NCBI GenBank assembly: GCA_034401795.1
Contig: CM067365.1
Location: 9,209,940-9,273,939, forward strand
From: Chaetoderma sp. LZ-2023a
Lineage: Eukaryota > Mollusca > Caudofoveata > Chaetodermatida > Chaetodermatidae
Direction of reading: 5' to 3'
Length of the DNA stretch: 64,000 nt
The translations under genes and the position numbers were made by a program. The notes below the pieces were generated by a model. That model saw nothing but the letters and a program-made list of their open reading frames with translations. It ran no database searches and was not told the origin of the DNA. This document shows, in pieces, positions 12,784-27,700 of the stretch. Within the stretch, counting starts at the first letter, position 1, and every line of letters begins with the position of its first letter.

Positions 12784-15700
12784 GGGTCGTAATGTGTCAA
12801 AATATTTACCTGTTCCAGGTCAGACATGCAGGATATTTCTTTACCTGTCATGTCCTGATATTTAATTTCCCAATTTCAGTCAATATCTCCAGGATAGAAG
12901 CTTTAGAATGCAATGATAAATAGATTGCAGAAATTAAAATCTGGCATGTTTAACCAATTACTGATTTCAAGCGCCAAGGGAGATAACTCCTATGATTTAT
13001 AAATTTAGTCACTTATTTGAAGAGAAATTGCATTTTCGAAAAGTTTTCACTGATATGACCGGCTCATTCCAGCAGCCATATTAGTGAAAGGTTTTCAAAA
13101 ATGCATTTTCCATGCAAATATTTAGCTATTTATAAATCTATGTATTTTGTGACCAAGAGTTGTCTCCCTTGGTGTGTGTGTGTGTGTGATGTGTAAAAGA
13201 TTAATCATCCAACTCAGTATCTGTCTGATATTTTCATGCCTGTCACCTGCAAAACCTGCCCGTCACTGACAGGCAGACAGGCAGAAATGTTGATGCCTGT
13301 ATATAATTCCATGAATGTTTGGAATACAGGTACATGTAGCCATTTAATGGCGACAGGACCGACGAGCAAAATGGCTTCTGGACTGCCCTTGAGAATGTCC
13401 ATTTGCAGCTTAACCACCGCTTAACCATCCTATAGAAAATAATGCCCATTAGCAGACAAAGAAGACTATTTTTGAATATTTACCATTGGAATGACTGGGT
13501 CGATAACTAGCCATTACAGTGGTAATTTGTACCCGCATAGCTAGACCCACGGGTTAACGTGAGCATGGAGTGCTGCTGGTTGTTGTTGTTGTTGTTGTTG
13601 TTCTAATTTCAAGACATTTTTAATAACTAAATGGCGAGGCTACTGGAGGGATCCTCTCCTAATTTGAGTGGGTGCTGAATGTTGGGCACCAAAGAAATCT
13701 TCCAATGTTGTGATCAAAAGCTAAAAGGCAACAACTTTCAGAAAAACAGCTTTCAAAAATGTATATTTTCAACGCATCTTTTCAATAACTCTGCTTCTAA
13801 TATATCGATCTTCTCCATCCTCGGATGGAGTGTTGCCCGTGGGTGTCCTGAAGACGTTTGACAAGCTTGGGGTCAGAAGCTAAGACAGAACAGCTTTCAG
13901 CAACATTGTTTCCAAAATTGACACTTTTGACTTCACAGCAGTCTGGTTGGAAAATATATCATCGACACAGGCATTTGACAAATTTGTCCTAATGTTTAAA
14001 AATAGCCTCTTGGCCTGAAAATGGATATGTACTAAGCAAAAAATATTGATCGTCTTGCATAATCTACCAAAATGTAACATTAATCAGCAAAGATAAAATG
14101 ATTATTATAAGAAAAGTCAACAAAATATAATCTATAAAAGCGCAATAACCATGGCAACTATACACCAGCCTCATAAGAACAGGGGGCATATGTATAAACA
14201 TTATAATGTCAGTCGTACATTACGGTCCCGCATATATCCTCCAGATAGGAATTGGGTAAAAAACCAATAAAAAACACAACTCTGGTGAGATTATGTTCGA
14301 TGATTTCGTCTTGGCATTGCAAATCAAAGATATTAGTGTCATATCCCCTATCACTCTATCTAATAATAACCAGACCCTCAGAAACCGTCCATGCCATATT
14401 ATTACACAACGTTAGATGGAACTGATAGAACGCGAGATGTGATTAGTACATACCCATCTGGGGTTGGTGGTCGAGGAATGAGAACGCCCATTAGGGAAAT
14501 GCTAGATTGAGATTTGGTCGACTCTGACATTTGAAAATAATATGGCCGCATGATTAAAGACAGCAGGTAATAGGTCTCCAGTTAGCGATGTAGTTTGTCT
14601 AATTTGTAGCTATGGCCACCTGGAAATATTACCCCCATGTGTTTCAAAGAGAAGTGAGGACTATGCAGTCCAACCAATGCGTGTATGTGTGAGTGAGTGT
14701 CTGTGTGTGCGGTAATCAATTGTAATGCAACTTCTCTGAAAAGATTGGACAGAATTCAACCAACTTTGGTCTGTGCATTAGCCATATGAGTAGGGAGTAC
14801 AAGAGGGCATGCACATTTGACTCTGCCTCCAGGGGTGGTGGGGGACAAAACGTCAAAGCTGTGTACATGGGAATTTGCATTGGCCGACGAATCTAGTCAT
14901 GGATTCAGTGTTTCTCATGGCATCAATTTTGGCGGTCCCTGGGACACCACACCTAGATAAGCAGTTTTTCTAATCCACGCTAAAATTAGAACATATCATG
15001 CATACACAGCTATGAATTATGGGGGTTCCATGCTAGATTTTGGTATGTTTGTGCAAAAATCTACAAAACTAATTAATATTTAACAATCAGGCAGATATTC
15101 ACGGATCCCTTAGGAACCACTACCACAACTTTTGTGGGAGCACAGTTACATTTTGGGGGTCTAATATAACCCTCAAAACGACTCTTATGAGAAACACTGC
15201 TTGGACTGCTATCAAACCAAAGCATGGGTACAGAAAATATGAAAAGATAACATACACTCAAGTCTGTACACCATGAATTGTGCGGATAATATTAACCCTG
15301 TAACACTCAAGCCCGCCAAAACAGATTCTGCAGTCATCTTACGAAATATTAATGTGCTGATGAAGAGCACTATTTGATGAAGAGTGCTATCTTTGACAAT
15401 TTACCACTGGAATACCTGGCACCATAACCGAGCCAGTATTTACAGTGGTAAATTGTCAAAAATAATTCTCTGGTTCTGTAAATGGGCATTTTCGATGAGA
15501 AAGTTGAAATTTTCCTGAAAGAAATGTTCGTGTTAAATAGTTTAGTAACACTTATAATGACTGGAGTTCACTGGACATAAATTTCTATCAGAATGGTAAC
15601 CCTTTAACTCATATCAGCTAAAAAACGCTTCTATGGGGGTCTTGAGAAATGTCCATTTGCAGACCAAGAGAAGACTATTTTTAAAAATTCACCACTGGAA

Positions 15701-18700
15701 TGACTGGCTCGATAACTAATGACTGGCTCGATAACTGAGCCAGTCATTCCAGAGGTAAATTTTCAAAAACAGTCTTCTCTTAGTTTGCAAATGGACATTT
15801 TCTATGAGAAAACTTGAACAAATTCGAAAAACCTTCAACTTAACATTTCACATTTTTCACGCTTCAACGTTTCAACGTGCATGTATGATGAAACTATCTC
15901 TAAAACATACACACAGATCCCACTGTAATCATTCCAGCTAACTATGTAATTCCACTGTAAATTTACACAAACATTACCCGTTCCAACAACACGCGATTTG
16001 TCGTTTACTTTACAAATTTTTGTCGCAAGGATCGTGTTAATGTTTACTGTGTAACCATACCGGTTCAATACACAGGTGTTAGCCCGCATTGACACATGGA
16101 TTCAAGTGGGGTTTAAATCAGATGAAATAGAATCTGTTCGTATTAGGTGACAAATCTCTCGTATCAATAGATATACATTGGAGGGCATATATAAAATTGG
16201 CTGTTCGGAGGAAAGAGGACCCTGTAGATTCAGTCACTTTTAACCATGCACATTTAATGTTAAACCATTTGCCCTGGCATATATGCTCAGTTGGCGTTTA
16301 AAAATTTTAAAAAAAATTTACGCTTTTTGAGAGCTCATCACCGTATTTACAATTTTTATATACACCAATCTGTTTCTTCATAAATATCAGTATTATAAGA
16401 CAATTTTACCATTAAATTTCTCTAATATTCATTCAGTTCAGGTCCGGTCCTTAACAGCAGGTTAAATACGGTATTTTCGGTTTTTACGGCTTAAAGGTGT
16501 GACAATATCTAAGTGGCATCATCTATTGTTAGTCGTAGACAGCAATATCTTCCACCAAATTTGTTGAAAAGGGAACACCAGTTCATCTTTTAATTTAATC
16601 TGAAAATTTAACATTTTGACATCAGAGTGGTAACTTACTGTTAAATATTTTAAGATAGCCGTTCAGCTTTCATCAACCCTGGTTTACAAATATCTGAACC
16701 TAGAATGACAAGGACTAAAGAACAACCTTTTATGTTTCAGAAACTGCTTTAAGCATGTTAGACAACAACAGCTCCCAGGGAAATATATTTCAAAATATTC
16801 ACAAAAATACTTTAACAGTCATATTTCTGGTCTTTCGTAAGAAGCAGCAACGGCCGCCATTTGAATTAACCCTTTAATGGTCAGGTTGGCTAAAAACCGG
16901 CCTCTGCAGTGGTATTGAGGAATGTCCATCTGGAGGCAAAGAAAAGACAATTTTTGAAAAATTATCACTGGAATGATTGGATCGGTTATCGAGCCAGTCA
17001 TTCCAATGGTAAATTTTCAAAATATTTTCTTATCTTGACCTCCAAATGAACATTCACAACAAGAATTTTAACTTCCTGGTAAAATATTCATCATTAAATG
17101 CTTACTTCATATCTTATATCTTAAAAACTTTTCATCTCAAAAAGCAGTGAAGTTTTCAAGATTTTTGCCAATGCAGACAGAGATCACTTGAAACCACTCG
17201 ATATACTTAATATATATCATGTGTCATATACTCAGATACCCTACAATGACCTCAGCCCTGTAAAACAAATATCTCTGCATTTTGAGCAGCCTCAGTCAGC
17301 TCCTGAGTTGTCTGTCCCTTGTCCTGTTTTAATGATGGATAAACGTTTGACACTTATGTATTTGCACAATGATTTTCTTATGACATGGGTAAAATACTTC
17401 AACTCCCTGCTATGTGGATTTAAAGTCTTAACAATTATTAGTTTATCACATTCAAGAAAATTTCAATTTTTCTCATAGAAAATGTTAATGTTCAGGCCAT
17501 TTAGAGATTTAAAAAAAAAAGTTTAGCGCTGTAATGACTGGTCCGATGACTGAGCCAGTCATTCCAGTGGTAAATTTTCAAAAATAGCCATCTCTTGGTC
17601 AACAAATTGATATTTCACAAGACCAATTCAGAAGCAGTTTTTGGACCAGCTTGAGTGATAATAGGAATTAACTCACATTACAAGCCAATAACCACCAATT
17701 GCTTATGATTTAAAGAATATTTTGAAACTAATTTTACTGGGAGCTGTTGCATGGCAGCAACCGCATCATAGGTTTTGCCTTTGGTTGATCCCCAATTTGA
17801 ACTGTTAAACTATTTACTTATATGAAAATAAATACTCTTGAATCTTGAACCATAAGATTCCCACCAAATTAGTTTAAAAAAATTATTTCATGCATAGCTG
17901 TCCTGAAATTGAGACGATAACATTTCAATGGTTAAATTTATAGAGTTAAATAGTAAATACTTCAAAACTGGCACTGGCATATTCAAATTTTAACAGGCAC
18001 ACTTGAGAAATTCACTTCAAATTTTTCATAATAATAATTACCGGTATAAGCACTAGGTCTTTCAATTTTGATTTGCATAACATATCTCTAGTTTTATGTA
18101 TGCATGCAGTTTCGAGTTTGCGTATTATCACATCTTTTGAAAAACTAGGTGGACTAATAAGACGTTCTGCACATTGAGCCCTTCTGGGGCTAAAGCAGGA
18201 TATAAATCACGCAAAAATAAGTCTAAACCTGATAAAAATATGGAAGAAATTAGAAAACCTATTTATTGTTATGTAGACTAAATGCACTGATGGTATTAAA
18301 ACAAAGCTGTCAAGTTTCTATGGGATTGGATAAGTTCTTGACTGATTAATTGTCAACTGAAAAACTAACATTTTTCTAATTCCTGGCTTAAGCAGGATAT
18401 ATATATACCGCATTTATTCTAATTTTCCCGCACCTCCCAATTATACCGGCCCCTTGTTTTTGAGAACGATGAAAAAAAAGCAAATTACAAATAGTAAGAA
18501 ATGGTCAATCTTCCGCTGTCATCTAGTCTTCAAAGAAGAAAAACATCCAGGAAAAATAAGACATGCAGCAACATTTTGGTAATTTTCGTGAATAACGAAA
18601 AACGATCTTTTTTCGTCAGCTTATCCTATCATTCAATGACAGAGCATCTAACGCTGTTGTTGAATTGGCATTAAGATACGTCTATAAATTTTCTAATGTA

Positions 18701-21700
18701 TCGCCGAACGCCTTTACGATGCGCCTCCAGTCAATTCGACCAATGCCTAAATTGTTTTTGATCAGTATCTTGCCGTTCAGTGATAGAGCTGCTAACATGA
18801 ATTATGCATCGAGATACACCTATGGCATATTTTCCAATGTATCAATGAGCGTATCACAAACGCGCCTCCATCCAACTTAACAACAGATAAATCGTGTGTT
18901 CCTGACTTCGCTAAATGTCCCATTTATGTCCTAAATAAAGCCTCCAAATAAATCTAATGTGAAATGAGTAATTTGTTTTAATATTTGAGCAAATTTAGCA
19001 AAAATTGTATGGAATATTATAATTATATACTTATTCAAGGTGACTGAGAAAACCGTTCCAATTTCGTGGTATTTTTTTCAAACCTTTTTAACCCTAATTA
19101 ACCCGCCCCCCCTTTCGTGACCGCTACCCGCCCGTCGGTATAATTAGAATAAATACGCTATATCTATATGACACAAAAATCTTTTAAGTACAAACCGCGT
19201 AAAAGTATGGATAAAATTTTAAAATCATAATCATTATGACGGAGACGGGGTGCAATCATGACATATAGAACAAAGATGTAAAGTTTTATTGACATCAGAT
19301 AATCCCTTTTTTGGCATCCATTGAAACAATAACATTTACATCATTCTTGGTGCCTAATTCTTAGGCAAAATAAACTAAATCCAAACCTCGTGAAAATATG
19401 GAAAAAATTTGACAATCATTTTAATTATGATGGAGACTAGATGCAATGATGATATACATGTAGATCAAATCTGTATTTAAGATCAGATAAGTCCTTGCTG
19501 AATTAAATGCCCATTAAAAACGTTTAACATTTACCTACTTCTTGTCAGATGCAGTACATCATTTGGATCACTGTCGAGATCATCTGCTTTGCTATGGGCT
19601 CAAGAAAAATGAACAGATATTGCAATCAGCTCTGTCCGTCTGTCTGTCCGTCTGTCTGTCCATCTCATCCCAAACCGTTTGATGAATTCAATCAAATTTG
19701 TTATGTGAGTTACCCATATTATTGTGGACTGTAAGACGACATTGAAATTAGGCTCTGCAGGCATCCTCATGGCTGTGAGCAGGGTAGATTTGGGGGGGGG
19801 GGGGCAGAAAGACAATGTTGGTGGTATTCAACCAAATTTGGTATATATTAAAGAACAACTCAGATTTTGGAATCACCAATCTGCATGATTAATCCCTATG
19901 GGGTCCAACGTGTGCAGTTGGTCTATCCAGTACTTCTCTTGTTCTTTCCTGATATGAGTTTTATCAATGTCCTCAGGATCGTGAGGGAGAACTTGTATAA
20001 TTTTGTAGGACACATTTTGTCCAGTATGATTGGGTAAATTAAAATGTTTTGCAACGGGGGTATCTTTGTGTTTTTTAATATCCCTTAAATGTTCTTTCAC
20101 TCGTACGTGGAACTCACGTTTTGTTTCCCCTCACATACTGTTTGTGACAGTGTGTGCATGTGAGTATGTAAATAACATTGCGTGTATCGCAATATGTTTT
20201 GACCGTACATCTGTATTTTAGACCCGTGTGTGTGCTGGTGAATTCACGTTTATTGTCCATATTCTTGCAGAAGAAACAATTTTTTCTTGTGCATGGATAA
20301 ATTGGGTTTTGGAAAGTTTTTCTTTGGAGGCCTGATTTGGCGGGAAACTCAAATTTGGCAGTGAAAAGTGTGGCTTTGAAAGTTGGATTCTTTCTGTAGC
20401 CAAACATCGGTGGAGTTGGGAATGTGCTTCTACATTTGGGACTACTATCTAGTAGTTCCCAGTTCTTTTTGATGATTTTGCTGGCTTTATGGCTTTGAGT
20501 GTGAAAGGCCATTATGCATGGGATACGTGTGTTTATATCCGTGTTTTTGACTTTGGGTATTAGTAAATCAAGCCTTGAACGTGCGCATGCTTTCTGATAG
20601 CTGTTTAGAAGAAGATCTGGAGGATAGTCTCTCCTTTGATAGTAACCAATGAGTTCATGGGCGTGTTTGTGGAAATCTAATTCCTTGCTGCAGATTCTGC
20701 GTAATCTAAGGAATTATCCATATGGGCTGGAGTTTTTAGTGGACTGCGGGTGTGCTGATTGGTAATGTAGGTAGACGTGTGTGTCTGTGGGTTTACAGTA
20801 TAAATCGAAGCATAGTGAGCGATCAGTATCAATGTATAAGTATGTGTCCAGAATGCTGACCTTAGTTGTGGACTGCTCTGCTGTAAATTTGATGGAATGA
20901 TGAGATGTATTCATGTAGTGGATGATTTCATCAAGTTTTTGTTGGCTAGATGTCCAGATCATGAATATGTCGTCGATGTATCGGAGATAAAGGGCCGGTC
21001 TATAGGGAGAATGAAGCAGAAGCTTTTTCTTCTGTTGGCCCATGAAGATGATAGCATAAGTTGGTGCTACTTTAGTGCCCATAGCTGTCCCACCCGTTTG
21101 TAGGTATTGTTTTTCATTGAATTCAAAATTATTACATCTTAATACAATGGATAGCAGTTCCAAGAGTGACCTTGGTGTAAGGTCGCCAGGCATACCAAAT
21201 TCTCTGATATGTTGTGCGGCGGCTTTTAGTCCCTCATTGTGTGGGATGTTTGTATATAGTGATGTAACGTCCATGGTCACGAGAATAGCGTGTTGCTGTA
21301 ATTTACCGAAAGTTTCTTGTTTATTGATGAAGTCAGTTGTATCCCTGACGTATGATGGAATGTCTTGGAGATGAACTTTGAGATGCTCATCTATAAAGCT
21401 ACTGATGTATTCAGTGGGACAACCATTACCGCTAATAATTGGTCTGCCCGGTGTGGGTGTAGTATTTTTGTGTATTTTTGATAAGAAATAGAATCGCGCT
21501 GTGCATGGGTTATCTACTCTTAGGCCATTAGCGGTGTCACAAGTTATCTCCCCTCTCAGAACCAGTCCAGTGATGGCTGTCTCTAACCTTTCAGCGTGTT
21601 TGGTGGTCAGATTTTCTGTCACCAATTCGTAGTAGCGTGTGTCTTTGAGTTGTCTTAGGGCTTCAGCGTTATAGCCATAAGAGTTTAGTATGACTGTAGC

Positions 21701-24700
21701 CTCCCCTTTGTCGGCTTTCTTAATCACAATGAATTTATCATTTGCTAATCTTTGAGTAAGTTTTCTATCAGCCTGGGAGATGTTGCATCTGAAATTTCGT
21801 CTGTGTTTTACTTTATTCAGATCATGTTTGACTTTTTTGATAAAAGTGTCTAAAACATGATTTGGATTTCGATCCAACCGATCAAGCGTAAGAAATAATT
21901 CTTTCGCAGCTTTCATGACCAGTCGAAACCTAAATTTGGTATATTAGTTACCTATATGATTGTGGATTTAGAATCTCTACATTAGGGGTGGGGTAGGGGC
22001 AGAATGTCAAAACTGATGAAACCGTAGGGATTTGTGATGGCGTGCCATTGACTGTGCATTCTAGTCTTTATGCAATTACCCTGTGAGAGGGGTTGATCCA
22101 GTAATCGCTTCACGCCTGCCAATAAGGTGCCTGTCAAGGACATTGTCAGGCACCAAACTATCAAATCTCAGGCAGTCTTGTCGTTTCCTGACATTTTGTC
22201 AGGTACAGATTTAAACAGTCCCAGTAGTTGCAGTGTGCAACAAATGAGTCTGCGTGCACCTGTTGACAGTCATAAACTAGTCATCTATCTAAGGTGTATC
22301 ATGATCATTATGACACATGTTTAGTTGCTTTTTGACATGTTTCTAATAAGTTCAAGTAAAGCACACTGTGAAGTAGAATAGAGCTGACAGGCAGCAAATT
22401 CTGGATGTCCAGTACTAAGTAGTTGGTGCCTGACAAAGTGTTGGACACTGTTGAAAAAGTTATTTCCAGGCCTGCGCTTATGGAAGGGATGCTGGAAAAA
22501 CAAGGAAATATAGTGGGAATGCAAGAAAAAGGTCTATACCAACCATTGGTGGATGGTCTGTTAGGGGGTTACAGGGTGCAAACCCTCCCACCTGCAAGTT
22601 ATTCAGGGTCATTCAACCACCACCACTTACCACCAGACAACAATTTCCCTGGGCAATCACTTTTGGATATGCTGAATATTTTGAAAACAACTTAGCCACC
22701 AACAAATTTCAGTCAAAATATTTTCAAAATATTCAGTATTATCCCGAGTTAAACCCCATAGTCTGCAGATAACCATCAGGCAGACAGTTAACCCCTTAAT
22801 CCTCGAATTTGTTCAAGAAAATTCAAATTTTCTCATAGAAAATGTCAAAATAACCATTTGCAGACCCAGAAGACTATTTTTGAAAATTTACCACTGGAAT
22901 AACTGGCTCGGTTACCTGAGCCAGTCATTCCAGTGATAAATTTTCAAAATAACCTTCTCTTAGTCTGCAAATGGACATTTCTAAAGCCCACTGTAGAAGC
23001 TGATTTTGGCTGATATGAGGGTTCAAACGTTAAAGTCCAGCAAATGGAAGAATGTTGACCTGTGAGATGTGCAAAGTAGGAATTTAGGAATCTCTAAATC
23101 TCACACATGTACCTGTATTTCCACCCTGCTAATTGCTCTCAAGGGCACAATTATTTCCAATTCTACAAAGATGATAATGAGATAGAACTAGCATCAATCA
23201 CTACCAGTACATCATGTTATTACCCAACAGGGTGAAGCGACGTCAAGATATAAGAGGGTATATGCCGAGCTAAATAAAAAAACTAACTGAGATTGGAGAA
23301 TTGGAAACGGACAAACAGACAGATGGAGAAAACGGAACCTATCAATATATTGGTGAAAATTCAAATTTTCGCCAATAATAAGTCTGTGAAGGTTTATTGA
23401 GATCGGTTAAGCAACTGATGCACGAGATTTCCATTTAAAAACTTAAATTACTTGTTGCAAACTAAGCCTCGCTAGAAATGGGTGGGACATAGATAGAAAT
23501 GGGTGGGGCCTAGCTACAAATGGGTGGGGCCTAGCTACAAATGGGTGGGGCCTAGCTACAAATGGGTGGGGCCTAGCTACAAATGGGTGGGGCATAGCTA
23601 GAAATGGGTGAGACATAGATAGAAATGGGTGGGGTATAGCTAGAAATGTGTGGGCCATAACTAGAAATGGGTGCGGCATAGCTAAAAATTGGTGGGGCAT
23701 AGTTGGAAATGGGTGGGGAATAGCTAGAAATGAAATGGGTGGGCCATAGCTAGAAATGGGTGGGACATAGAAATGGGTAGGGCATGGATACAAATTGGTG
23801 GGGCATCACTAGAAATGGGTAGGGCCTAGCTACAAATGGGTGGGGCATAGCTAGAGATAGGTGGGGCATAGCTAGAAATGTGTGAGGCATAGCTATAAAT
23901 GGGTGGGGCTTAGCTAGAAATGTGTGAGGTATAGCTAGAAATGGATCCTCGGAGACACACTCATTCTTCTGATGTCCCCAGTCCCCACCTTTTGTAAGGG
24001 TGGGCAAAGGGCTCCTTGGGTCTCTGAGTGCTTGAAACCCTAGCACAGACACTGTAGATCGTCTTTGAATACGGCCACAGAACAAGAAGATTTAAAAGAC
24101 ATTTACCGGGTACAAGTCTTATAATTGTAACAGTTCCCATGCTTGTAATGGGACATACCAATCAGATGCCAAGCGCATCTGACAAAAGAAAGAAAACACA
24201 AACTACATGACCTAATTATGAACCGCTAAATCCATGTAAAAACTATTGCGCCATAAACTTGCATCCCTTCAATGATATTGGCAGCGAGACCACTCTGAAT
24301 ACTCAACGCTATTCAAAAAGAAATTCTTCACGTTCTAGGATGCTTACTATAAGAGAGGAATAATCTTCGTGGAGGCAGACGATTGTTTGTTGATGCAAGG
24401 CTGTAGAGCGATCTGCTGGAATAAAGATGCGTTACACCTGTCAATTCTTTAACCCTCGAACTTCATCAAGAAAATATAAAATTTTTCAGAGAAAATGTCT
24501 ATTCGTGGGCTAAGAAAAGACTATTTTGAAAATTCACCACTGGAATGACTGGCTCGATAATCGAGTGGTAAATTTTTTTAAAATAGTCTTCTCTTCATCT
24601 GCAAATGGACATTTCTCAGGACCAGTGCAGAAGCCATTTTGTCTGGCCTGTGTGTAAAATGGTTAATCACATCTTCTTTCCGATCCTCATACTGATGCTG

Positions 24701-27700
24701 GATGTGGAACACTGGAACCAATGATGGGAAGATTTCCTAGCTAGCATAACAATTAAACCCTTTCAATCCTAAACACAAAATATAAGAAATTCTTAACGAC
24801 ATAAGAAATAACTGAAATATTTTACAGCTAATTTGACTGGAAGCTTAAACGCAGCAACACCCTCCAGTCAAATTACCTGCAAGTATTCCCCCCCCCCCCC
24901 GAGTTCATCTGCAACATTACAATGAGACAGATTATATAGGTTTTCATGGATCAAACAGGTTAACGAGTATAAAGGTATAAATCTGACATGTTTAATATTA
25001 TCACATTACATCTATGTCATCTCATGAAAAACAAATCCTCAACAGCTTTCACGATGCGTAGTAACAAATTGTGCTGGAGACGCTGATCCGTTGGTCTCTC
25101 AAGTATCTGACGCTATATAATTAATGGAGCAATCCAGTTTTACCTATGCTCCGACCATCTCTAGCTAAGCTCCACCAACACTTCGCCTGTGTTGGGATTG
25201 AATCTATCTTTGAACCCCCCCCCCTCACGACTCTAAATTTCCAGAAAACGTGTAAGCTATTGAATATTTTGAAACTCTTTCGACTGAGTGCTGTTGCTGC
25301 CTATTGCAGCAACACCGGTTGCTGCCTAATGCAGCAAAAGCCCTCAGTCAAATTTATGTTTCAAACTATTCAACAGAATGTTTATTAACCCTTTAATGGT
25401 CAAACCGGCTAAAACCGGCTTCTGCATTGGTCTTGTGGAATGTCCTCTACAGGCTAAAACAGAAGACTATTTTTGAAGACTTACCACTGGAATGTCGGGC
25501 ACGATAAGCAAGCCAGTTATTCCGATGGTAAATTTTCGAAAGTAGTCCTCTCTTGGCCTGCAAATGGACATTCAATAAGTAAACATTTGGATTTTCTTGA
25601 CCAAATTTGGCCATTAAAGGGTTACGTATGTAATAAATACATACAATTCGTACAACAACAACGCTTAGTCCATCATCAGTTAAGCATTCATGACAAACTT
25701 ATCTACGTCATTCATGACCTCATTAAACCACCTTTCCAGAGTACCCACCCATCATATGATGTCATAAAGAACTGCGTGATGTGTACAATGACATCACAAT
25801 GAATGATGTCATGAATGACGTCGATAAGTACGTCACGAACGCATATTTGAAGACGGTCTATGCGTTGTTGTACACACTGTTTGCTTTTACTATTTAATAA
25901 ATATTTTGTTGAATATTTTGACACTAATTTGACTGGCGCTGTTGCTGCCATAGGCAGCAACAGCACCCAGTCAAATTAGTAACAAAATATTCAACAGTTT
26001 CCCTGTATAGTTTTCAGGAAATTGATAACTAGGGAATTCAGGGATCGATCAATCCCAACATGGCGAAGTGTGAGTGGAGCTTAGCTAGTGATGGGCGGAG
26101 CATAGCTAAAAATGGAAAGATCCATTATGATGTCACCTTACACGTCGCGTAATTGATTATGATGTCATATGATGGATGGATAAAGTGAAAAGGCCCATTA
26201 GGGCACTAGTTAGCTAGATCTTCAAACATGGTTGGGAGGTTGCCATTTGGGTTCTGAGGAAGCGTTTTGATTTTGAAGGTAAAAAGTCCAGATTTGTTGA
26301 AATGGGTGCGGCACTGTGGGAGGTAGTTCCCATAGCATTTAAATTTTGATGATCCAGGGATCCCACACCCTGAAACCTTGGGGTCCCAACATGCCCAAGT
26401 TAAAACCTGAGGGGTCCAAACTGAAATGTGGGTCTCCCATGCAGTGTTTCTCATTTGTGCGCAAATTGGAGGATACCAGACTCGCGGCGACAATGAATTG
26501 TGCTAGACTTTGTGGGTAGAACCTTTGTGCAAGAATCTAATCACTAGTGAAGAACCATACATGATTTTCAGGGGTGCTATGGCACCCACAGTCCCAAGCT
26601 AGATAATTTTCATACACTCAAAAGGACGTTTATGAGAATCCCTGTGTGTGTGTGGGTGGGACTCACAAGCCACAATTTTACGGGATGGTTGTTTTTAGAC
26701 ATGTTTGTTGAACATACTCATTTGACAAATATGTGTATGATACTATACATGGATGTCTGCGCACTCACTCATCTACGCATGCATGTGTTGCATAAACTAT
26801 GCGCAGGCATGCTCGGTACACAGGTGCAATCTCACATGGAGTTCACTGTGAAAGCCAACAGAACCCACCACATTAAGCGTGGTTAAACAATACATTTTAA
26901 TCCTCTTAAATTCCCAAGTTCATCTGCGCTATGCTTAAATCAGGCCACCCTGATGAACGCCACAGCAAGCTAAACCTACATATACAACACGGCAATAATT
27001 CAAAAATAGATAGGCCCGATCTGTCACACAAAAATTCAACGTAATAATCAAATAAAATCACTTGTTAGCCGACGTATGTCAAAATCAAAATGAAGTTTCT
27101 GCCCGATTCACCATCTTCACCCGCTTGCTTTTATACTTTATACATGCCTTGAATTATGGAATACTCACTTTAAAATTAAACTAGTTAAGCTGATGCTGAA
27201 CCTTATAATGCCTTACATAAAAGCTATATATAGATATGAATATATGCGGACAATCCAACACTATATTTAAAGAACCGCAATTAAGAGGTTTATCCTCGCT
27301 CAAGGTACAATCCGTCAAATGACATATTATGGAATTAAATGAAATGGGCATGAGATTGACATGTTTGGTCCCTGTTATGGATAATCAATTGAAAGGTATA
27401 TGTGACTTCAAGCTGCCATTTACCATATACATCTGGATTAAGATGTGACTAAATCACAAGCTGTCCAGTGCCCTTTAGTGATCTCTAGTTAAAGGGATGC
27501 TAATCTCAAATGTTGTATTGTACCGATAGATTATGGTTTATAGATAGCATATCATTCAAATCCTGTCACATTCCCGTATCTGTATCGCAATTATCGTCTT
27601 TGTAAAATCAAGTAAATGTTGAACAGTGATCGCCGCCATTTTATCTCCTCAAGTGGTAGTGGTGATGTCATGTAAGTGCTAATGCATTACATTCTTTATT

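Noticed and set aside
17188..17478. 96-codon plus-strand frame in intron 4
   Set aside because: Its end lies in a family A element; no motif, no splice context.
23443..24085. Minus-strand frames of PFLAMPH heptads
   Set aside because: Same 21-bp array type; no splice-bounded exon or conserved residues.
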